From Kalaharituber pfeilii (taxonomy: Eukaryota > Ascomycota > Pezizomycetes > Pezizales > Pezizaceae): a DNA stretch of 64,000 nt. The stretch covers positions 806,001 through 870,000 of the forward strand of contig WHUZ01000006.1 of the NCBI GenBank assembly GCA_015179045.1, given 5' to 3'. The position numbers and the translations under genes were made by a program. This document shows, piece by piece, positions 11,602 to 23,085 of the stretch. Under the pieces are notes generated by a model. The model searched no databases. It was not told where the DNA came from and was given only the letters and a program-made list of their open reading frames with translations. Position 1 is the stretch's first letter. Each line of letters opens with the position of its first letter.

Positions 11602-11945
11602 GTTGGATCCCGCGGCCACCAATGTCAAACTTGTCAATTGCAGCTATTGCATTCCGAGTCTCAAGCTACTACTGCTATCACCTATCACTGTCTATGCCTT
11701 TATGCTATAGCGCTCAATTAGCCTACCCAAAATGTCAGAACTATGAGCAAAGTGAACCTTCCAAAGGACACCGCGGGTTTGCTGAAAAAGAGCTCCTGTA
11801 AGTACACATTTCCTCGCAATGCTGATGTCCACATAGGAGTTTTGTTGTAAAATAACAGCATTACTCTGTTATTTCTATTCCAATTGCCAATAGTAGGTCC
11901 AGAGTGAGGATATCATGAGGGTTGAGTTCTGCCGGTGCAATGCAG
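11358..11945. mobile_element. Tourist-like (PIF/Harbinger-type) MITE copy, right end missing
   Basis: It starts GGCCCTGTTTGGTTGCAG after TAA (11355-11357). The sequence through about 11945 is homologous, in opposite orientation, to the complete element at 42598-43429, including two A-rich tracts (11508-11519 and about 11561-11599). GGCCNTGTTTGGTTG with TAA target duplications is the signature of Tourist/Harbinger MITEs. The matching right terminus is not found; homology fades after GGGTTGAGTTCTGCC, so the copy is truncated or rearranged. Confidence 0.75.
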
Positions 11946-12172
11946 TCAGTGACAACCCCTACTATAGAGCATCGGTTGCAGTTAAATCCAGTGCCCCAGG
12001 TTTTTAAGATAATGCCAAGGATTTGCTAAGCGGGGAATAGCTCACATCTAATAGAAATTGACTAGAGCCCTTTCAGGGTGAATATCATACTAATTGCATG
12101 AAGAATGGTATATATGCTAGTATTCTAACTACTGTTGTTCTGTTGTTCTCTGACAATTTTGCATTATCTTTC

Positions 12173-12252
12173 TGTTCTCGTGCCTAGACTTATCATTTTC
12201 GGCCTCTGCCATGGCTTAGCAGACGGGTTTCCTTTGTTCTCGTGCCCAAACT
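12173..12252 (+). repeat. Two direct copies of a GTTCTCGTGCCYARACT repeat
   Basis: GTTCTCGTGCCTAGACT and GTTCTCGTGCCCAAACT occur about 62 bp apart. The first is followed by TTTTCGGCCTCTGCCATGGCTT, closely matching the sequence after the copy at 25233. The second runs into the TIR element at 12276. They look like ends of a dispersed element. Confidence 0.55.
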
Positions 12253-12275
12253 AATATTTTCTTCGGCTACTATTA

Positions 12276-12958
12276 GAGAGGTTTAGCAACATCCCCGTAA
12301 CTTTCCCCGTAATGCTGCGCCACACCATTGCCGTGACAACAGTGGCTTTGTTTACACGAAACTCGGAGAACTTTGGAAAAATCCCCTCATTTACGGGGAA
12401 AACTGCATATCTTTGAGCAATGCCCGCAACCATTTAATCAAGTCGGATTGCCTTCACACTTTGTATAGGATTAATACCTATCGTGAAAAAACTGCCCTAC
12501 AAATTTCCGTCTTGATCCACTTTCACAGGCACCAGCAGCACCATTTTCCCCGTAACCATTATTCACATAATCACCATGCCTCCAAGACATCCAAGAGCAA
12601 CCCCTTCAGCATCTACCAGCTCTCAAATAGGTATACCAAGCTCAGAAAGACTAGAAGAGCGGGGCTCTGCAAGCTGAACCTGCTTCAGCAAGTCCGAATC
12701 ATTTTCTCTGCCAATTTCTTATAGATAAGCCACTGTGAGTGTAGAAAGTTCTTGGAAGAGAGTACTACAGGCTGCAACTGCTGTCTGTACAGCTGCAAAA
12801 TGCTGTAGGTGCATGTGCATGGTAGGGCAGCTGGATTTGTTGCATTGTTGGTACGGGGGGATACGGGGAGTGGTTGCTAAACCTCTCATTTGCAGAGTTT
12901 CCCGCTAAGATTACTAATACAATCGGGGAAAACTTACGGGGATGTTGCTAAACCTCTC
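12276..12958. mobile_element. Non-autonomous TIR element (GAGAGGTTTAGCAACATCCCC ends)
   Basis: The left end GAGAGGTTTAGCAACATCCC and the inverted right end match over about 35 bp; TA flanks both sides (12274-12275, 12959-12960). A third copy of the right-hand terminus (TGGTTGCTAAACCTCTC) lies inside at about 12872-12888 and CCCCGTAA motifs recur in the body, suggesting a nested insertion or terminal duplication. There is no transposase. The 103-residue frame at 12413-12724 has no family features. Confidence 0.8.
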
Positions 12959-13029
12959 TATTTCTTGGCAGCACACCGTCTCTTATCTTTCCTAAACTTA
13001 ATGTTCTCGTTGCCACTCTGGTTGATCGA

Positions 13030-14480
13030 CTCTTCAGTAAATATACGAAAATATAGGCATATTCCTAAAATGATATGGAATGAGAGCAAACAGGAACAAC
13101 GAGTAAAGCTCGGTCACAGGAACAGCTTTCATTTGAAGACATAATTGCTGGACACACCTCCGCTGTAAGTACTTATTCATGATACTTGATAGATCTCATA
13201 CTAAACTTTAGTCTCAAGCCATGCACAGCAATGGAGAAGTACCTACTTTTCGTTCAGTATTCTGCTGAGAACTTGAGTTTCACCTTTTATCGAAAGACTA
13301 TGAAAAAAGATTGAGTGCGCTGCTGCCCCAACACAAAACAGACCCGTCACCAATTTGGGAGTCATCTATATATTTCTCGACGGGTATATAGCTCTACTAC
13401 CTCCCTCAAGTCGCCAAGAATAGACGTTAGCGACGATAAATTTTTAAGGACAGACTTTGGAATTTACTACTTGGAATCCGAATCGCTTCCTAGAGGTCCA
13501 AATACTGCATTCATAGCTCCTGGGGCGATAAGTACCGCCGCCAAGTCAGGCAAGCAGTGTTAGGGCAAACGGCTCGGCGTCAAGTTCAACACTTCAGATT
13601 ATTCCCGGACTCGGAAGGGGGTTCTGGTCAATCTCACCAAGTGTATTTTACTGAAGGCGTCTCTGAACAAATTTGTTTGTATCCCGCCTCCCAAATGGAG
13701 AGAAGTAACTTAATGCTCTCAGAATCAACGCAACCGATCCGCGAGGAGGTTTCCAGCATTACAGCTCTTTACCTAATGTTGGCGCTCCATGTGATCTCAA
13801 TATGGTGACTCGTGAGTGAGGTTCCTCAAGCTCTGGAATTTCAGACTACTCTGGAATATATTGCACACTCTTCCGCTTTTGCCGAAGTCAAAGATACAGT
13901 CGATGGACATTACGCCTTCAATCTCATCCGAGTATCATTAAATGGTGCCTTTGCAACCGAAGCCTGATTAGAGATCTGTTTGCCCGGTGCCTCGGAACAT
14001 TCTGCAAGATTTTAGGTCTGGTTCTTGCAACATGGCTGGTGATAAACTTAAAAACCAAATGGTGGAGAGTGTTCCCCGCAAGTTCGTGGTTTTGGGGGCT
14101 TACCCTGTAACTGTCTGCATGGAATGGCATATGTTAGTGTTCTGAACTTTTCCCATAATCCTGTTCCCATTTTTACGCTTCATAGACCCCATCTTGCAGG
14201 GATTTCATCACCGTCATCTGCGGTCATGGGAGTTGTAGTAAGAAGCGAAATTGAAGGTCGGAAAGAATGAATGGAAATCTATGGATGTTCTTAGAGAGCA
14301 TAGTAACTCACACCAGGCCTTGGCATCAAAAATATCGGCAAAAGAATATTCAGCAAAATCTTTGAAAGATGTGCTAACCCTGTGACACCACATTGGCAGA
14401 CAGCTAACTACGTGCCACAGGAATTCTGGGTCGAGGAACCAGTGCTGCGAAAGGTCCAAGACTTAATAATCCTTTACAGA
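13030..14480 (+). pseudogene. Decayed RGS-domain, Rax1-like membrane protein gene
   Basis: Scattered pieces keep the order of a fungal RGS protein with C-terminal membrane segments. LSFEDIIAGHTSA sits before a splice-like site at 13165. SLKPCTAMEKYLLFVQYSAENLSF (about 13213-13285) matches the RGS core seen as SLxDFxxYLxFxEHSAENLxF. EYIAHSSAFAEVKDTVDGHY is near 13857-13910. A hydrophobic piece with KTKWWRVFPASSWFWGLT lies near 14040-14105, then FWVEEPVLRKVQDL near 14424-14470. These pieces sit in different frames separated by stops (for example TGA at 13312), so no full protein can be made. The family regulates G-protein signalling or, for Rax1, bud-site polarity; here it is a relic next to a transposon cluster. 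Confidence 0.6.
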
Positions 14481-15179
14481 ATCTGGGCAAGTTGGATTCA
14501 TTCTCGCAGCAATCTTATGCGGGATTCCTACGGCAGTCCTAAAAGGACATTGATCCCCCAGCTTCCTACATGTGGAAACGAACGACACCAATGTATAGTG
14601 TTGTATGCTGCTTGCGGCAATGTTCTATCCCAAAAAAGGTCCCTTTTCCTTTCATCCATTCTGGCGTTCAAGTAGACATACACTACTTTACCATCCTCTC
14701 CTGCCCCAAATACACATGGCGTCTTCAATTCTCTGTATCCTTTTTTTACCGGGCGTTTGGATGCACACATATAAGACCTCTAAGTGGACGGATTTTTTTT
14801 TTTTTTTTTTTTTTCGCTGCATTTTATCACTGCATTATAGCTGAAACGACACAGGGCTTGCTTCAATACATATTAATCGTTATTATACGAATGCCATTTC
14901 TTTTCGAGAGGATGGCCTTGCTATTTAAGGGAAATTTCTCACAGCTTGTGCATATGTTGATTCTGTATTTCTTTGCTATGCCACTTGTCTTATCGTGTCA
15001 GTAATTGAAGATGTTATTGCAATTTAATCAATACAATATAAGCAATACAACTCTTATTACAAGTGATCTGTGAGACAGTGGGAATATATCATTTCATGTC
15101 ACTCGAGACGCTCTTTGTTACTTTACTTCCTCGAACCCCATCACAAACTACGTACGAGTTCCGTTCAACCTGTAATATA
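14481..15179. other. Intergenic region with a poly-T tract
   Basis: No gene recognised. A run of about 22 T at about 14791-14814 keeps artificial frames open. Confidence 0.4.
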
Positions 15180-15535
15180 AATGTAAAAAAATTCTTGATA
15201 TAAATTTTATTATTTATACTTACTAGAGTCATATAGTAGTAGTTTTTATAAATTATAAACAAAGAAGAGAAATCTATAATTTTTAATAGATTTAAAATAT
15301 ATTTATTTCTTATTATTAGTATATATTAGTATTGATATTTCTTGGCATTAGTAACTTAAACTTAGTAAGTGAAAATTTTTTCACTTATATATGAATCATA
15401 CTAGTAGAGATAAGTAAATAAAAAGAGGGGTTAAATCTAAAACATACTTTCTTCTCTTAATATAAATTAAAGCTCACATTTCTACTTGATTATTTTACTT
15501 TCTATTTTTCATTCTTCAACTACTACAATTGTTTC
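15180..15535. other. Strongly AT-rich island upstream of the DUF262 gene
   Basis: About 350 bases are nearly all A/T with AATATAAAT and TTATTATTAG-like strings, clearly unlike the flanks. It ends about 200 bases before the start codon at 15737. It could be an old AT-rich insertion, an LTR remnant, an organelle-derived fragment or simply promoter/5' UTR sequence; none of these could be confirmed. Confidence 0.5.
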
Positions 15536-15736
15536 AAGATTTCTCTTTAGCTAGAACTACAACACAGATATATCTTATTATTCAATACTTCAGCAATTAA
15601 GGTAATAGAATCCTGAGTTCACCACTTGTGATCTCAGAATCACTGCAGCTGCTTGAAGAAGCTAAGACTTTGGAATACTTCAAGCCCGCTAGACACAACT
15701 AACCTTGCGAGTTGCTGTTAACTGCAAACTATCATA

Positions 15737-18049
15737 ATGGCCCGTCGCACAAATGATGAGTATGAAGACGAGATTGATTCCGATGACGAAGAGGAAGAGG
15801 AACTCAATCAAATCGAAGATGACCCCCATGTGTATCGTCCGCCAAAGAAATTGGAACAGTAAGTATCCATATAATATCACTCCGATTGTGATTTCGTCCG
15901 ATGTTTTACTGATTCACAGATGGAGATATCACTGGCGACGCCGAACTATTGGTGAGCTTGTCGACATGATGAACACGCCGTGGTTGATATTGGATCCGGC
16001 ATACCAGCGAAATGTAGTCTGGACCAACGACCGTATGACCAGGCTCATTAATTCACTCATGTCAAGTTATTATGTCCCACCGCTTATTTTCAACGTGAAA
16101 AAAGTCGAAACAAGTTCGGGGGCACAGAGATACCAAAGTATGTTGTCAGAACAGGGAGCTGGGATGATGATGAACCAGAGTAAACCCATTTCCATATGAT
16201 GTTTACTCTCAAGTTATGCTGAGCTCCAGACTAACTTCCATTCGAGGGATCTGCATTGACGGGAAGCAACGTCTGTCTTCTATCCGTGAATTCGTTGCAG
16301 GTCGCATCCCATGTCTTGATGCTAGGAAACGAAAATGGTGGTTCTGCGAGGGAGACGGAAAGCAGAAACGAAGAATTTTAAGCGAGGGGGAAAAGGATGA
16401 ATTCCGCAGCATGGATATGTTGTGTGTGGAGTACAATGAGCTCAAACTTGAGCAAGAAGAGGAACTCTTCTCTAGAGTTCAGATGGGTGTTGAACTCAGG
16501 CCTGCTGAAAAGCTTAAGGCTAGAAGTGGGCCTTGGCAAGCATTTGCTATTGAGATGGAGCAAAGATATCCTGATCTGATGGCTAGTCAGTTACCCTCTT
16601 TCCAATATTTTATTTAACACTACAATTTTTATTGGCCATTGGTCTGGGAGCCATGCTAAAAGATCCACAACAGAGATTGACAACAAACGGGCACGCGCTT
16701 TCCAGACAATTCTGTCTACATTTAAGATTCTGTTGTCGGATGATGATAGTCCTGTGTATTCCACTGGTGCGTCTACACTGACGCCGTTCTTGGAAAAGAC
16801 GCAACTTCTCGACGAGGAGTTTAAGGAACGCAGCCGTCGAGTCTTTAATACGTTCAACAATGTTTTCATGGCGCATCGTCAGATATTTGAGAACAATAAC
16901 TACCGACACTCGACACGCTTCGCGCCGATTGAGTTTGTGGGCGTAGCATTGTTGATCCATAGATACCCAGACCGTTCTACTGGTCTGCTGGCTGGGGATA
17001 TCAAACGTATGAGAGAGGTGCTCAGAGAGGAGAGACAGGAACTTCGCAGTAACGCAAGCACTTTCAGAGCTCTAGTTTCTTACATAGATAACTTAGAGAT
17101 TTACAGAGGTGGTCAGGGTGTTGTCCCAAATGACCAAGATAAGGAGATGAATGGCAATGAGGATGATGACCATGACATGGGGAATGTTGATGAATTTGGG
17201 GGGAGCAGGGAGAGGAAGCCCAAGCTGGTGAATGGGACAGCCGTGCCCCGCGGTAAAAGGGCACAGCTCCCGCTTCCACCACCACCACCACCGCCGCCGC
17301 CGCCGCCACCATCAAGCAGTTCGCGCCGTAACTCCACCAATAGCTCTGGTGGAAAGAAAGGGAGTGATAACGCACCTTCAAAGTCTACGTTTAAGCCGCC
17401 CACAGCGCCGCTTGCCTTCAGAGAGAAAGAGAGGAAGCGTGGTGCGCAAGGGTCAAGGCAGCAGCCTTCGCAGCCGCAGTCAGCAATGGCCCCTGTTGCT
17501 ACAATGTCCCGGTATAACCCACCGCAGGGCAGGAGCTACGATCAGAATACCAAGCTGAGAAACACAAATTATGCTGGGGGTGGTCAACCCTCTACAACCC
17601 GCCAACAGCATGATTTAAACTCAAGTAGGGGACCCAATAGTTCCTCAACCTCATTCAGGCCCATCAATGCGCCTAGTCCTTTCCTACCAGACTTGGATGA
17701 CAGCCCGGTGCTGCATTCAAGCAAGCCGCCTACTCCAACAGAATCTAGTTACGGCAGGAAACGGCTTCGGAGAGACGACGACCTCGATGATCTAGACTTG
17801 GAGAATCCTCGAAGAGATTCCGTAAGCAGTGCAGGAGGTCGCAGCAAAGCCTGGAGCGAGGACTCCAATGCAAACTATCGCCATAATCAAGGCGGCGGTG
17901 GGGAAAGATCGTATGCAGTCCGCGGAGGCTACAGAGGACGGGGAGGTGGACGGGGAGGTGGACGGGGAGGTGGCACACCACGATTCAAGCAGGAATATGG
18001 CGGAAACAGGAAGGAAGTGACCTATGGGCCTTTTACAATGGATGAATGA
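15737..18049 (+). CDS. DUF262 (GmrSD N-terminal-like) protein with poly-Pro and RGG tail
   Basis: Exons 15737-15858, 15920-16137, 16247-16585 and 16674-18049 with GT-AG introns; the 2055 nt give 684 residues. Residues 15-30 are acidic. The DUF262 fold follows: IGELVDMM, DPAYQRNVVW (66 onward) with the YQR signature, RLINSLMSSYYVPPLIF, and ICIDGKQRLSSI (115 onward), the DGQQR motif of this ParB/Srx-related fold. Bacterial relatives include the GmrS half of type IV restriction enzymes; fungal members have no established function known to me. After residue about 330 the chain is disordered: 13 prolines near 425-440 and RGGYRGRGGGRGGGRGGG near 645-665, typical of RNA-binding proteins. The last intron's exact ends are the least certain, though the chosen pair keeps frame and gives AKIDNKRARAFQTIL. 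Confidence 0.85.
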
Positions 18050-19452
18050 GATGATGACTGGGCTACATTGACATTATGTTTTTCTATTTCATTTTCAAGA
18101 TATTTCCTTCTGCTTTAATTGTATGATCTGCTGTAGTACCTTTTATTCTCTGCTTGGTACGAGCATTGAGTGCTGGCTTCCCAAGGGTGGATATTCGAGG
18201 CTGGGCGAATATCAAGGTGCTTATTTTGGTTATCGCAAGTTACCTTTCTTTTATCTCTACCTTTTATATCTTCCTTTGCGGAGGATACTGTGTTGACAAG
18301 TTGTTGGCCATTTCTTAACCTCTTGTCACTACCTGTTGTTATTCTCCAAGAAGCGGTGGAACACGGGATTCCCGTAGTGAGTTGGCCCTTTTTTTTGGTG
18401 GATGTGGATAATGTATTTTACCATCATAAGCTTATCCGCAACTTCAAGGAATGACAAAGAGAAAAAAAAAAATTAACTGTATCACATGCATGGACGAAGT
18501 GAATAATATATACATAGTCAAATATATACTGAGCTTTTAGTTCAATAAATATATAAACAACTATATATAACATACGTACCTTTTAGTCTAGAAGGTATAT
18601 ACTGTAAATGCAGGCGCACACTGATATTAGCAACTAACATCAATGCACAGAGTCTCGAGTCAGAGTTTCAAGGATAACAAAATGTGCGGGCCTACCTTCC
18701 CAAATCCCTTGTCCTCAAATAATTTCCCTACTGCGCCAATCTCCCTACCGCCTTCCCGCCTCCCTCATCACGTACAGCCTACTACTATTGGCTCCTTCTG
18801 CATTTTCATTTTTGCAGTGAAATAACTCTTCAAACCTTAGCAAACGCCAGACTTGCAATACCGCCAATTCCCTTAGCCTATTTCAAATTACAATTCCCAC
18901 TCGTCATAAACCCAAGCAAGTCCAGCTCGAGTGGAACAGCGGGGTATGGCACAATATTATGCAATTATGGGCATAAGCCCTTGGACGTACCAAGGACGAT
19001 ATTCTTCTTGGAAGTTCGGTAGGCCCGGCGGTGTGTCTGCATGCAGTTCACTGAAACTGTTAAGAAAGTTTCATGTGCTTCATGGCTGTTGGAGGAGCTG
19101 GGCTCAACTTGCCGCTTGCGCACAAGCCCGCGAAGATTGAACCCAGTATGAGACTTGGGTGGGATATGGTATACCCGCGCTCATTCGCTAGGGCTGCCAC
19201 GATGCAGGTAGTTTATTTTGACAGAAAATAAGGCTTTATCCAGCATTTCCAGAGGAATATTGGAAAGCGAGGGCCTGAGAGAATCAGTGAACTTGGGCAA
19301 TATCACTGATACGAGCGGAGAGGGGATTGTCTATGATTATGTTGAGGAATGGAATGGGGAAGTAGAAATCCACAAGTGCAGGGAAGACTTTATAGCTGTA
19401 TTTAAGGAGGGTAACGGCAACGGGATTTGACCAGAAGGTGGATAGAAGCCCC
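18050..19452. other. Downstream intergenic region
   Basis: The 3' UTR of the DUF262 gene and then spacer. A frame at 19218-19430 codes a protein-like peptide (GIVYDYVEEWNGEVEIH) but no family or neighbouring exon is recognised; it may be a gene remnant. Confidence 0.35.
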
Positions 19453-19507
19453 GCCTTGCCATGGCGAATCGCTGCAAGCGGGGTTATGGGATATATATAA
19501 AAAAATA
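19453..19507 (+). mobile_element. Micro-retroposon, family B, copy 1
   Basis: The insert begins GCCTTGCCATGGCGAATCGC, continues TGCAAGCGGGGTTATGGGATAT and ends in an A-rich tail. It is flanked by GATAGAAGCCCC (19441-19452) and GATAGAAGTCCC (19508-19519), a 12-bp target duplication with one mismatch. Total length is 55 bp. The A tail and target duplication show LINE-type retroposition. Confidence 0.75.
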
Positions 19508-22500
19508 GATAGAAGTCCCATCTGGATCCTCAAATGGCACAGAGGGGGATAATGAGACAGAAGTAGCCTCCCCTACTTTCATCTCAGGGGCGATGACAGG
19601 TTGTTTTAACTACCTGAGGCTCTCTTTCCTTTGCAATCTCTTTTTGGAGATATTCCCAATCATACCAGAGGCCTCTCCCTGCCTCTCTCATGCAATCCGT
19701 TTCTGCTTTGTCCATCTTATTTGTGTTCATAATGTTGCTTTGTGTTCCTCTTGGAGGTCTGATTTGGTGCCAGAGAAATCATCAAGCAACGAGCCACAGC
19801 CACTTTCATACCGAATCTATCTAGTTTAGACAGACCCCGAAGCGGATTCCCGGTGCATGAATAATGGAATACTATAGTGGCAACACCCATTTCCAAGGGA
19901 GTAATAATGACCAGTTATCTTTCTTGGCTGAGGGTAATCGAGAGGGATGATAGTTAGCCAGGAGGATAATTGGGATAAAAGGATATGTAGGAGAACAACA
20001 GGATGCTCTCCAGGCGTGACTTCAGCCTTCCTCTTATTTATTCGTTTTTGGGGCTTTGTGCACGAGTGGAAGTGAGGCAACCTTTTCGTGAAAAAACCTT
20101 GACAATGAGTTGCGTCCGGTCAACAGTCCAGGATGATATAGTTGCAAAGGGCCTGTTGCCAATCTCCTCCTCTCGTTCGGGAAACGGTGATAATCTGGAG
20201 GAAAACGAAGTTATGGATCAATTGCATCAAAAGCAAGAAGTGCCTCTTTGGGAAGGGCTGATGGGCTGGTAAGGCGGCGCAGGTTTCCCTAAATCCTCTG
20301 GACTTTCAGGGTCTATAGGGACCACTCTAGGCTTCAAGGAGGCCGCAAGTACATCTCTTGCAGCAGGGCCAGTAACCTCAATGCTACAAATTTAGAGCGA
20401 AGGTGAGAACCGTTAGATGTGACGGATTTGTACTCCATTATAATTGGTATATAATTGTCGTCCAAAGCTGGAAGAATGAGACATGATGAATACTGAGGAG
20501 AACATGACGAGTGTTTTTCCTTTTATTTTCCATCATTCATTGTATCTGATCTTTCCTCGTTGTTAGCGGGATTCAGTGGTGGTGGTCTTGGCCAGAGGAT
20601 TACAACAAGTGCAATTAACTTGATCAGATATACAACTTTTTAATAATATACCCAACTTGCTAACTTCTCATTCCCTTTCGCACTAGGTCTTTCCCGGTGA
20701 CCATGTCTTTGCTCTCATTACCTAGACTTCTACTGAGCAAACTGCAAACCCCCTTTCAGCAGTATCGTAGCGTAATATGACTGACCCTATCGAGAGCCCC
20801 CCTTAACATGCTTGCTCTGTGCACTTTGTCTATATCCTTCTCAAGTAGGCAGCCCTGCAATTGCATACCCCCAGCGAGTGACCAAGCTTGCGCGATTTGC
20901 GTGCCAGACGTGAGTAGGACCTCCAACTCTTGAAAGTCTGACACTCGTGGCACTGGAGGAGATCGGGAACATTTTCCACCACAGCCTTGTCAGCGGCAGC
21001 TTCTGTCTCTACTCCTTCTGATAACGCATTTAAAGCCTTTTTGCGGTCTCCGTCGAAGGTGCATCCGCCGGGTAAGTTTTCGGCGACGAGCGGTAACTGT
21101 TGGGGTGTTGTCATCAGTCATCTCTTTAGCATTACTACTTCTGAGAAGTTTAGGGACTGTTTCGACATTGTGACTTGTGGTCCTTCTTCTCATGGACCAG
21201 GAAGCACTCTGAGAGGCCCTTTTGCTGTTTGCTCGTCTATTTTCCATTAGTATACTCTAAGCAGAGAGGACACAGTGAGAATCCAAAGTTGGAGCTGTTA
21301 ATGGCATCTTCAAAAACCCCAATTTCGAATTCCCTTGACTGGACAAACGTATTGACGTTGAGCTAACCGCGCCTGTAAGCCGCTGCGTGGAAGGCAACGA
21401 TGACGATGCTGCAGCAGGAGCGGCCGCGTTTGTGTGGATTGATCATGCTGGGTGGGGGAGGAGGCTTAGGGATGTGCAGCCACACTCGGCGGCGGGCGGA
21501 TCAACATTAATCTGCCGGTCAGCGGTCAGCAGTCCGCCCACTCGCGTCAGTCGGACACAATGCAAGTGGCTAAACATCGCTCATGTGTGCAAAGAGCCCT
21601 TCTGAGCTGAAGATGAGATCATGGACGCTCCTAGTCTGGTGCCCAACCGCTACGGTCGCTCAGGCTCGCAATACAGATCACCGCAAGAGCTGCACCAGCG
21701 AGTTTTGAGGCTCACAAGATGTGCTTGTGCCGGAGCACCACATTCATGCAGTTCAAGTTGGAGCAGATTGAATGTGACCGATCCCCGCTGCCAGCTATAG
21801 CTACAAGAGAGTGGAGTTTGATTCTCCGCCCCTCAGTGTGGGCAGTCGCCAGTCCACCTGCCGTGCACTACCCTGCTGTTGTTCTGGCGTGCGTTCGTCT
21901 ACCAGATATTTTGACGCTCGCCAAAAGCAAGCAGGGGGCAGCACTGAAGCTTCCAGGCACCTATGCCATGCCGATCTGCCGCATGGAATGGACCCCGCCG
22001 GATACATCACTTCGTCATATCTCATGGCAATATGGCCATGCATGAGCTTGACACCTACCCCAGATGCATAAGGGTCACGGCTGGCAACGACAACCAAATA
22101 ACAGGTCATCTGGGCTACCATGTGTGCAAGAGAGGACCCTGCCTCTCCACTTCACTTCCAGATGAATACCCAGAATGTCTAAGCTGGGAGTATGGTGACC
22201 AGGCTGCATCCAGTGAAGCAGTTGCCGAACGCCCAGCGTCTGCCTCTCCATTGATGTTCCTATTTCCGGGGTTACAGCAGAAATGCAGTATAGGGGACCA
22301 TGAACTTGCAGTATTATCACATCACTACCGTTCGCTAATCACAGTCAGCAAGGTGAAGCGAGTGTATCTGCGCATTCAGTGTACTCTTAGCGGAGAGAAA
22401 CTGAATCCAGTGTCACGGGACGTCTCCAGTTAACTCTCCTGACTCGTATTGAAGCTACTGAGGAAGAATTTACAGAGGATGGGAAGAGTGCATTACATCT

Positions 22501-23085
22501 CTAGGCCTGTGGCATTTCATTAATCCGCAACTACTGCGGTCACCTGGAGAAAAATATCGGATTGAGAAACAATCTTTGCTGGCATAACATATCAGGCAAC
22601 TGCCGATTGTGCAGATTGTTCACCAAGTTCTGCACAACTTACGTTTATTAAAGTCCCCATGGAAAATGATCATTACTCATTCGTTGTACTATGGATTCAT
22701 AGATATCAATATGTCCTTAAAACAGTAGTTGCTTGATGCGAATAGTAAGGTTCCCGATGCAAGTCAAGAGATTGGTGACTTCGCACCTAGGAGATGCGCA
22801 ATGTCTCCGGTGGGACGGCCCTCACTCTCGCGGCTCTGCACCAACACTTGCTTGAAGGTGTTTTCTCAGAACGGCGGGTCATTGATTGAACTCTCCAGGG
22901 CTTGAATAACAGGTTTCATCTTCCTCTACACTCACTCCAGAACACTATCAGCATTCAGGATTATCTTACTCTAACTACAGCTTCATCCAATATACCATCT
23001 ATCTTCTTATATTCACATCTTCTCCACCTATCTTTCCACTTCTAATAAATTACACTCACCAATACCCTGATCAATTGCAAAAAAC
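19508..23085. other. Long intergenic region without a recognised gene
   Basis: 3.6 kb. Frames such as 20003-20272 (+), 20830-21114 (-) and 21963-22433 (+) overlap one another on both strands and show no family motifs or consistent splice sites. The part from about 21380 to 22250 is more GC-rich than its flanks. The last 200 bases before 23086 are pyrimidine-rich, as fungal core promoters often are. Confidence 0.4.

Noticed and set aside
11410..11801. Lys-rich frames of about 100 residues
   Set aside because: They are open only because of the poly-A tract inside the Tourist-like element.
15165..15545. Solo LTR explanation for the AT-rich island
   Set aside because: TG...CA ends can be picked, but no matching 5-bp target duplication, primer-binding site or second LTR was found.
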